From positions 1 to 6,171 of the forward strand of contig JASHUX010000400.1 of NCBI GenBank assembly GCA_030039775.1: a DNA stretch of 6,171 nucleotides, read 5' to 3'. A program made the position numbers and the translations under genes. Shown here one piece after another: positions 1-5,301 of the stretch (positions are counted from its first letter, which is position 1; each line of letters begins with the position of its first letter). The notes under the pieces are model-generated. The model was not told the DNA's origin, did not search any database, and saw only the letters and a program-made list of their open reading frames with translations. The DNA comes from Alphaproteobacteria bacterium (GTDB lineage: Bacteria; Pseudomonadota; Alphaproteobacteria; ATCC43930; CGMCC-115725).

Positions 1-86
1 CGACGATTTTCTATCTTTGCGAGGCCGACGCGGGTTACGTCACCGGCACGGAAATTTTCGTGACCGGCGGCCAGCACTTGTATTAG
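1..86 (+). CDS. Short-chain dehydrogenase/reductase (SDR), C-terminal end only
   Basis: Only the last 27 codons are present. The frame has its first full codon at base 3 and stops with TAG at 84-86. The fragment contains GYVTGTEIFVTGGQHLY, which matches the C-terminal signature of classical SDR enzymes (typically YVTGxxxxVDGG, after the substrate-binding loop). SDRs are cytosolic NAD(P)-dependent oxidoreductases acting on alcohols, ketones or sugars. The cofactor site and the catalytic Tyr-x-x-x-Lys lie outside the window, so no substrate can be proposed. The Asp usual in VDGG is Thr here (VTGG), a tolerated variation. The gene lies 68 bp upstream of the LigJ-like enzyme on the same strand, so co-transcription is likely but not shown. 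Confidence 0.75.
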   Translation, partial: TIFYLCEADAGYVTGTEIFVTGGQHLY

Positions 87-154
87 ACCGCGTCATCAAG
101 CTCGATCCCGCGCCGAAGCGGAATATATTACCAACCTAAAACGGGAGATGAACG

Positions 155-1177
155 ATGATCATTGATGTGCACGGACATGTAAGCGCGCCGGCGCAACTAT
201 ACGCAAGCAAGGCGACATTGTTGGCGTCGCGCGGCTCACACGGCCATGCACCGCTCAAATTCTCGGATGATCAGTTGAAGGCCGTGTTGAACGGCACCGG
301 CGGCTCCGAGGGGCTCGGCGCACATCTGCCTTTGCTCGACAAGCACGGCACCGATTTCCAACTGATCTCACCGCGTCCGTTCCAAATGATGCACAGCGAA
401 AAGCCGGCGACCATCGTGGAGTGGTTTCACGAGGATACGCACAACGTCATTCATCGCCATGTGCAACTCTACCCGAAACGCTTTGCGGGCGTGTGCATGC
501 TGCCGCAAATCTCCGGTGAGCCTGTCGCGGTCGCCTTGCCGGAGCTCGAGCGTTGTGTGAAGCGAATGGGGTTCGTCGGCTGCTTGGTGAATTCCGACCC
601 CTACGAAAACGATGGCAGCGGAACGGCGCCGGGTTTGGGTGATCGCTATTGGTATCCACTTTACGAAAAGCTGTGTGAGCTCGACGTGCCGGCGATGCTG
701 CACGGTGCGGGCTCCAAAAATGCGCGCGTCGGTTACTCGACGCACTTCATCAACGAGGAGACGCTGTCGGTCGTGCATCTCCTCAATTCCACCGTATTCG
801 ACGATTTCCCAACGCTGAAATTCGTCGTGCCGCACGGCGGTGGCGCGGTGCCGTATCAACTGGGGCGCTGGGAGTCGATGTCGCTGCGCGGCGGTCAGAA
901 ACGATTCTCCGAGCGCCTGCGGAACATCTGGTTCGATTCGTCGCTCTATACGCCCGAAGCGCTCGAATTATTGATCAAAGTGGCGGGCGCCGATCGTGTC
1001 ATGTTCGCGACCGAATGTCCGGGAACCGGCTCCGCGGTCGATCCACGCACCGGTCGACAGATGGACGACACCGCGCATTGGATTCAAGATTTCACCTGGT
1101 TGTCGGATGCCGACAAGAAGCTGATTTTCGAGGGGAACGCGCGCAGTCTGTACAAGCTTGATAAAATTCTGGGATAA
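155..1177 (+). CDS. Amidohydrolase-superfamily enzyme, 4-oxalomesaconate hydratase (LigJ)-like
   Basis: Complete 340-residue protein of the COG2159 amidohydrolase branch, which includes ACMSD-type decarboxylases and the LigJ hydratase of the protocatechuate 4,5-cleavage pathway. Seen directly: an N-terminal HxH pair (His6, His8 in MIIDVHGH), His183 in VPAMLHG, a PHGGGAVPYQ block (His227), and Glu287 in FATECPG followed by DPRTG. These correspond well to the zinc ligands of LigJ (two N-terminal His, one mid-chain His and one Glu), and the length equals LigJ's ~340 residues. LigJ-like segments also occur at DRYWYPLYEK and at the C-terminal IFEGNAR. The GGGAG box at 143-147 sits 7 bases before the ATG and supports this start. 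No signal peptide is visible, so the protein is probably cytosolic. The SDR just upstream suggests a small catabolic operon. Family membership is firm; the LigJ reaction is an inference, and a decarboxylase or another hydratase is possible because no ring-cleavage genes are visible. Confidence 0.85.
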   Translation: MIIDVHGHVSAPAQLYASKATLLASRGSHGHAPLKFSDDQLKAVLNGTGGSEGLGAHLPLLDKHGTDFQLISPRPFQMMHSEKPATIVEWFHEDTHNVIHRHVQLYPKRFAGVCMLPQISGEPVAVALPELERCVKRMGFVGCLVNSDPYENDGSGTAPGLGDRYWYPLYEKLCELDVPAMLHGAGSKNARVGYSTHFINEETLSVVHLLNSTVFDDFPTLKFVVPHGGGAVPYQLGRWESMSLRGGQKRFSERLRNIWFDSSLYTPEALELLIKVAGADRVMFATECPGTGSAVDPRTGRQMDDTAHWIQDFTWLSDADKKLIFEGNARSLYKLDKILG

Positions 1178-1290
1178 CAATCTTTCTGGCCGACATCCTG
1201 AGTCCGCCTGGCGGCGATCGTGTTGCAGCTCGCCATCAACGCCTCGCAACGGGGCGGGGGCGCAGGGCTATTGGACATTGCTTACCCTGG

Positions 1291-1310
1291 ATTCCCCGTC
1301 CCGCGGGAAT
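1291..1310. repeat. REP-like palindrome in convergent intergenic region
   Basis: ATTCCC (1291-1296) and GGGAAT (1305-1310) form a perfect 6-bp inverted repeat around an 8-base loop, flanked by TGG on the left and GACC on the right. The whole unit resembles the GGATTCCCGC...GCGGGAATGAC intergenic repeats dispersed in many proteobacterial genomes. It lies between the converging LigJ-like and P450 genes, where such hairpins often end or stabilise both transcripts. There is no T-tract on either side, so it is not a typical intrinsic terminator. The rest of 1178-1346 shows nothing further that I can support. Confidence 0.5.
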
Positions 1311-1346
1311 GACCAAGTGGTACTAAGGCGGCGGAGGCGGTTCGTG

Positions 1347-2729
1347 CTAGGTGCGGCGTTCTAAAACCATCGCCACGCCGTTGCGCGGGCGAAGCGTGAT
1401 CAGGCCGCGCGGTTCGACCGGGTGGCCCGGTTTTAGGCGCAGCCGGTAACGCTGCGCGATAGTGGCCAGGATCAGGATGGCCTCGGTTATCGCGAAGGCG
1501 GCGCCGATGCAGATGCGTGGACCGGCGCCGAACGGCACGTAGGCAAAGCGATGACGGCCGGCGGAACGTTCAGGCAGGAACCGTTCGGGTTCGAACCGAT
1601 CCGGCCGTTCCCACAATTTGCGATGCCGGTGCAGAACCCAGGGCACGACATAGATCACCGAGCGAGGCGGGATCCGCCGGCCGCAAATCTCGTCGGCGGC
1701 CATCGCTTCGCGCGACAATGTATGCGCCGGTGGATAGAGCCGTAACGTCTCGTCGATGATCATGCGCGTGTAGCGCAAACGCGGGACATCCTCCGCGCGC
1801 GGCGTTCTTCCGCCGAGCACCTCGCTCAATTCCGTATGCAGCTTTGCCTCGACGCCGGGGTGCTCCGACAGCAGATATAGGGTCCAGGTCAATGCCAGCG
1901 AGGTCGTTTCGTGCCCCGCCATGAAGATCGTAATGACTTGGTCGCGAATTTCCTGCGTCGAGAGACCGGTACCGGTCTCTTCGTCCCGTGCCGCCAAAAG
2001 CCGCGCGAGCAGATCCTGCCGTTCGATTTTTCCCGCCCGGCGTTCGGTCACCATGCGGTCGATCTTCACGTCGAACTCGCTGAAGATTTGCTTTGCAAAT
2101 TTCATCGAACGGAGACGCGGCATCCACGGTGGCAGGGGGATTAAATCGAACAACGTGGGGCGTACGTCGATCTGGTACCGTTCCACCCCGGTCGCGACCA
2201 GGTCGGCGATATCCGCGGCGTCGGCGGAGAACATCGCTTGCGCAATGATGTCGAGGGTCAGCCGCATCATCGCCTGGTCCAGCATCAGCTCGGCACCGTT
2301 CGCGAGCTGATCCCAGCCGGTCAGCAACGCTTCGGTATGTTCGGTCATCAGCGGCCCATAGGAGGCGACGGAACGGGGATCGAAGGACGGCGCCATGATG
2401 CGGCGATGGCGGCGCCAGGTTTCGCCGTCGCTTGTTAGCAGGCCCTGGCCAAGACCCGGTTCGAGCAGCCGCCGTGCCAGCCGCGTCTTGGTGTAGTTCA
2501 TGGCATTGTCGAGTAGGACGTGCTTGATCGCCTCCGGGTCGTTGACGATGTAAGCATGGGCCCATAGGAACGAACGATCGAGGAAATCGAGGTTGTAAGC
2601 GTCATCCGTAAATGTTGCGATCGAGTTGTCCTTAACGGTTCGCACCAACTCGAACAGGCCAAGCGGACGCTGTGGCGGCCGCGGCGCGGGCAGGAGAGGG
2701 TTTTCGGAGGCCGTTTCGATCGTCGCCAT
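1347..2729 (-). CDS. Cytochrome P450 monooxygenase
   Basis: A heme-thiolate monooxygenase, 460 residues from the chosen start, that would insert one oxygen atom from O2 into an organic substrate using electrons from a separate redox partner. Positions counted from that start: C-helix WRRHRR at 105-110, I-helix oxygen-activation motif AGHETT at 271-276, K-helix ExxR as ETLR at 327-330, PERF at 381-384, and the heme loop FGAGPRICIG at 400-409 with axial Cys407. All hallmark residues are intact. There is no N-terminal membrane anchor and no fused reductase, so it should be soluble and need a ferredoxin or flavodoxin system, neither of which is visible nearby. The C-terminal half (ETLRLYPPAHTLSREA) resembles the CYP4/CYP102/CYP110-like group more than camphor-type CYPs; the substrate is unknown. 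The frame extends upstream to a TTG at 2771, but the ATG at 2729 is preferred because the TTG overlaps a possible -10 box. Neither start has a clear Shine-Dalgarno. Confidence 0.92.
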   Translation of the reverse strand: MATIETASENPLLPAPRPPQRPLGLFELVRTVKDNSIATFTDDAYNLDFLDRSFLWAHAYIVNDPEAIKHVLLDNAMNYTKTRLARRLLEPGLGQGLLTSDGETWRRHRRIMAPSFDPRSVASYGPLMTEHTEALLTGWDQLANGAELMLDQAMMRLTLDIIAQAMFSADAADIADLVATGVERYQIDVRPTLFDLIPLPPWMPRLRSMKFAKQIFSEFDVKIDRMVTERRAGKIERQDLLARLLAARDEETGTGLSTQEIRDQVITIFMAGHETTSLALTWTLYLLSEHPGVEAKLHTELSEVLGGRTPRAEDVPRLRYTRMIIDETLRLYPPAHTLSREAMAADEICGRRIPPRSVIYVVPWVLHRHRKLWERPDRFEPERFLPERSAGRHRFAYVPFGAGPRICIGAAFAITEAILILATIAQRYRLRLKPGHPVEPRGLITLRPRNGVAMVLERRT

Positions 2730-2770
2730 GAATCGTCGTGGTATCGAATGTCGAGAATAAACGTTTACCA

Positions 2771-2802
2771 ACTATAGGCCGGGCCGGACGACCACGCACC
2801 AA
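2771..2802 (-). promoter_or_regulatory. Possible P450 promoter
   Basis: Read on the minus strand, TATAGT (2776-2771) is a good -10 candidate and would give a leader of about 35 bases before the ATG at 2729. The only -35-like hexamer, TTGGTG (2802-2797), is 20 bases upstream, longer than the usual 16-18, so this is a weak call. If it is real, the in-frame TTG at 2771 lies inside the promoter and cannot be the start codon. Confidence 0.25.
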
Positions 2803-2813
2803 GTGCTTGCACT
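2802..2813. promoter_or_regulatory. Inverted repeat, possible operator, P450/galU intergenic
   Basis: AGTGC-TT-GCACT is a perfect 5-bp inverted repeat with a 2-base centre. It abuts the -35-like hexamer of the possible P450 promoter, a position where a dimeric repressor could act. A second, wider inverted pair, TTACCAA (2765-2771) and TTGGTAA (2835-2841), brackets it. No regulator gene is present in the window, so the assignment rests on symmetry and position only. Confidence 0.25.
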
Positions 2814-2877
2814 ACCCGGGACGGCGGCAAGCATTTGGTAAGACCTGATTGTTCATAATTCGGCGACGAACTAACCC

Positions 2878-2883
2878 AAGGGG
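2878..2883 (+). promoter_or_regulatory. Shine-Dalgarno-like AAGGGG upstream of an alternative galU start
   Basis: AAGGGG lies 5 bases before the ATG at 2889, which is in frame with galU and would add 43 residues to its N-terminus. It is a better ribosome-binding sequence than the weak TGAGA (3008-3012) ahead of the ATG at 3018, so the initiation signal and the protein-family evidence disagree about where translation begins. Confidence 0.35.
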
Positions 2884-3017
2884 CTTCTATGACGGTGACA
2901 TTTTCCCAAGCGCCGGGCGCGACCCCGGAGCGTTACGGGAAGCATTCCGGCGATTCCTCCGTTATAGTCGGCAACGGCTTCGTCGGGACCGACGAGGCCG
3001 GGGCACATGAGAATGCG

Positions 3018-3890
3018 ATGAAGACACGCGTCCGCAAAGCGGTGTTTCCCGTTGCCGGCATGGGCACGCGCTTCCTTCCCGCGACAAAGGCGATCCCCAA
3101 GGAAATGCTGCCTGTGGTGGATAAGCCGCTGATCCAATATGCGGTTGAAGAAGCGATCGCCGCCGGCATCGATCATTTCATTTTCGTGACCGGCAAAGCC
3201 AAGACGGCGATCGAGGACCATTTCGACCTCGCTCACGAAGTCGAAAGCAAACTTAAAGCCAGCGGCAAGAACGCGCAGATCAGCCTGCTGAATGGCTGGG
3301 TGCCGAAGCCGGGCCAGATTGCTTACACGAGGCAACCGGAGGCCAAGGGGCTCGGCCATGCCGTCTGGTGCGCGCGAGATTTGGTCGGCGAAGAGCCGTT
3401 CGCGGTTCTGCTGGCCGACGATTTCATCCTCTCCGACGTCCCTTGCCTGAAGCAGATGGCCGACGCGCATGCCAAAGTCGGCGGCAGTATCGTGGCCGTC
3501 ATGGAAGTGCCGCGCGACCAAACCAACCGCTACGGCGTTCTCGATATTGCGGGCGAAAAGGGCAAGCTCGTTTCCGCCCGCGGCGTCGTCGAGAAACCGA
3601 AACCCGCCGACGCTCCGTCGAACCTATGCGTCGTTGGGCGCTACATTCTGGATGGAAGCGTGTTCGGCTATTTGGAAAATCAAGCGACCGGCGCCGGCGG
3701 CGAAGTCCAGCTCACCGATTCCTTCAAGCCGCTGATCGCCAGCGGCAGTCCGTTCCATGGTCTCCGGTTCGATGGCCGGCGCTATGATTGCGGCGAGAAG
3801 GTCGGCTGGCTCGAGGCCAATATTGCGGTCGCGCTCACGCGCGACGATACCGCGACTCCGGTCAGGAAGATTTTGCAGGGTTACTGCTGA
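3018..3890 (+). CDS. galU: UTP--glucose-1-phosphate uridylyltransferase
   Basis: Makes UDP-glucose and pyrophosphate from UTP and glucose-1-phosphate in the cytosol, supplying glucosyl units for LPS, exopolysaccharide or glycolipid synthesis. From the ATG at 3018 the protein has 290 residues, the usual bacterial GalU size. Motifs: the nucleotide-binding loop GMGTRFLPATK (14-24) followed by PKEML (27-31), RQPEAKGLGHA (105-115), LLADD with the metal-binding Asp region (131-135), VEKP (191-194), GGEVQLTD (227-234) and YDCGEKVGW (256-264). KAVFPVAG begins at residue 7, as in family members, which is why I prefer this start. The frame stays open to an ATG at 2889 with a better ribosome-binding site; its extra 43 residues are polar and unlike any GalU domain. 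One small oddity is Lys110 in RQPEAKGLGHA, where Leu is common. The mutase that makes its substrate follows 22 bp downstream on the same strand, so an operon is likely. Confidence 0.93.
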   Translation: MKTRVRKAVFPVAGMGTRFLPATKAIPKEMLPVVDKPLIQYAVEEAIAAGIDHFIFVTGKAKTAIEDHFDLAHEVESKLKASGKNAQISLLNGWVPKPGQIAYTRQPEAKGLGHAVWCARDLVGEEPFAVLLADDFILSDVPCLKQMADAHAKVGGSIVAVMEVPRDQTNRYGVLDIAGEKGKLVSARGVVEKPKPADAPSNLCVVGRYILDGSVFGYLENQATGAGGEVQLTDSFKPLIASGSPFHGLRFDGRRYDCGEKVGWLEANIAVALTRDDTATPVRKILQGYC

Positions 3891-3912
3891 TCCCCACGGT
3901 TAAGATTCAGTC

Positions 3913-5301
3913 ATGACAGGCCACCGCTTCGATCCGACGATCCTGCGCGAGTACGATATCCGGGGCATTGTCGGCGAGACGTTACACGACACCGACGCCC
4001 GAGCCCTCGGCCGTGCCTATGCCAAGATTCTGATCGACAGCGGCGGCCGGTCGGTTGCGGTGGGCCGTGACGGGCGATTGAGCTCGCCCGCGCTCGAGGC
4101 GGCGCTGGTCGAAGGCCTGACCATGAGCGGCGTCGATGTCGCTCGGGTCGGCCTCGGGCCGACGCCGATGCTCTATTTCGCTGGGCACACACTGGGGGTC
4201 GACGGCGCTCTGATGGTGACGGGCTCGCATAACCCCGCGAGCCATAACGGCTTCAAGCTCATGCTCGGCAAGAAGTCGATGTACGGCGATGACATCAAGC
4301 GACTAGGCATTATCGCGGCGGCCGGCGATTTCGTGTCCGGCAAGGGGACGGTCGAGACGCGGCTTGTTAAGGACGTCTATATCGGACGCTTGCTGAAGGA
4401 TTTCGCCGGCGTCCGCAAGCTTCGGGTTGCCTGGGACGCAGGGAACGGTGCCACCGGCGAGGTGCTGCAGGCCGTTACGGCGAGGCTTCCCGGCGAGCAT
4501 GTCTTGCTGAACGCGGTCATCGACGGCCGTTTTCCCGCCCATCATCCGGATCCGACAGAGCCAGAAAATTTAATTCAAATACAGTCTATTATAAAAAGTT
4601 CTTCATGTGATTTTGGAATTGCATTCGATGGCGACGGCGACCGCATCGGCGTGGTTGACGGCGAGGGCAACATCCTCTGGGGCGACCAGCTTCTCACCAT
4701 CCTCGCTAGAGAAGTCATTGCGGCACAGCCGGGCGCCCGGATCATCGCCGACGTTAAAGCTAGCCAGGTCTTGTTCGACGAAATCGCCCGGATGGGCGGC
4801 AAGCCGCTGATGTGGCGCACTGGCCATTCGTTGATCAAATCCAAGATGGCGGAAACCCGGGCGCCCCTCGCGGGCGAAATGAGCGGCCATATCTTCTATG
4901 CCGATCGCTATTACGGCTATGACGACGCGCTCTACGCCGCGATTCGTCTATTGTCTCTACTGTCCTCTACCGACGAGAGCCTGGCGTCTATGCGCCGGAA
5001 GCTGCCGGTCGTCGTCAACACGCCGGAGATTCGCATTCCGTGCGCCGATACGCGCAAATTCGCGGTCATCGACGAGGTCAAGACGCGGCTGCAGCGGGCC
5101 GGCGCCAAGATCTCGAACATTGACGGGGTCCGGGTCAGCGATCGTCAGGGCGGCTGGTGGCTGTTACGAGCCTCGAATACGCAGGCCGTGCTGGTCGCCC
5201 GTGCGGAAGCCAGCGATCCGGCGGGGCTTGATCGCCTGATGGCCGAATTGACGGAGCAGCTAAAGCAGAGCGGCGTCGAGATGCCGCCTGCCCACGCCTA
5301 A
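3913..5301 (+). CDS. Phosphoglucomutase/phosphomannomutase (AlgC/ManB type)
   Basis: Complete 462-residue alpha-D-phosphohexomutase, cytosolic and Mg-dependent, interconverting hexose-6-phosphate and hexose-1-phosphate through a phosphoserine. Motifs: YDIRG at 14-18, catalytic-serine loop TGSHNP at 103-108 (Ser105), metal loop DGDGDR at 239-244, sugar-specificity loop GEMSGH at 321-326, and the phosphate-binding RASNTQ at 419-424. The order, spacing and ~460-residue length match AlgC-type dual-specificity PMM/PGM rather than the ~540-residue Pgm. Placed 22 bp after galU, it most likely supplies glucose-1-phosphate for UDP-glucose, though mannose-1-phosphate for GDP-mannose is equally possible chemically. 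The ATG at 3913 has no strong Shine-Dalgarno, suggesting translation coupled to galU. The reading frame is intact, but codons 217-237 form an abruptly AT-rich block (annotated separately) unlike the rest of the gene. The stop codon is directly adjacent to the end of the opposing frame at 5302. Confidence 0.94.
   Translation: MTGHRFDPTILREYDIRGIVGETLHDTDARALGRAYAKILIDSGGRSVAVGRDGRLSSPALEAALVEGLTMSGVDVARVGLGPTPMLYFAGHTLGVDGALMVTGSHNPASHNGFKLMLGKKSMYGDDIKRLGIIAAAGDFVSGKGTVETRLVKDVYIGRLLKDFAGVRKLRVAWDAGNGATGEVLQAVTARLPGEHVLLNAVIDGRFPAHHPDPTEPENLIQIQSIIKSSSCDFGIAFDGDGDRIGVVDGEGNILWGDQLLTILAREVIAAQPGARIIADVKASQVLFDEIARMGGKPLMWRTGHSLIKSKMAETRAPLAGEMSGHIFYADRYYGYDDALYAAIRLLSLLSSTDESLASMRRKLPVVVNTPEIRIPCADTRKFAVIDEVKTRLQRAGAKISNIDGVRVSDRQGGWWLLRASNTQAVLVARAEASDPAGLDRLMAELTEQLKQSGVEMPPAHA
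4561..4623 (+). other. AT-rich mosaic block inside the phosphohexomutase gene
   Basis: By direct count this 63-base stretch has 16 G/C (about 25%). Of its 21 codons, 20 end in A or T, including codons rare in this window such as TTA, ATA, AGT and GGA. Flanking codons on both sides return at once to G/C-rich usage. It encodes residues 217-237, between the conserved HPDPTE segment and FDGDGDR. The amino acids (IQIQSIIKSSSCDFG) are Ile/Ser/Lys-rich, as in proteins of AT-rich genomes, but fit the family at that place. The frame is perfectly kept. The likeliest readings are a short gene-conversion tract from an AT-rich homologue, or an assembly or sequencing chimera. Confidence 0.6.

Noticed and set aside
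368..859. 163-codon minus-strand open frame opposite the LigJ-like gene
   Set aside because: Antisense of a clearly coding region with conserved metal ligands; composition typical of a shadow frame.
1178..1346. Possible small gene or RNA between the LigJ-like and P450 genes
   Set aside because: The open frame crossing it has no ribosome-binding site and no protein-like composition; only the REP-like palindrome is supportable.
1570..2565. Long 331-codon minus-strand open frame inside the P450 gene
   Set aside because: It is shifted relative to the P450, which has every family motif; the alternative frame is Arg/Gly/Ala-rich with no domain.
2730..2771. TTG start extending the P450 by 14 residues
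   Set aside because: No ribosome-binding site; the TTG overlaps the best -10-like box, and the extra residues (VNVYSRHSIPRRF) add nothing typical of the family.
2871..3521. 216-codon minus-strand open frame opposite galU
   Set aside because: Antisense shadow of galU with His/Arg-rich composition and no recognisable family.
1347..5301. P450, galU and mutase as one biosynthetic cluster
   Set aside because: The P450 is divergently oriented with its own intergenic region, and no glycosyltransferase, terpene or redox-partner gene links it to the UDP-glucose genes.
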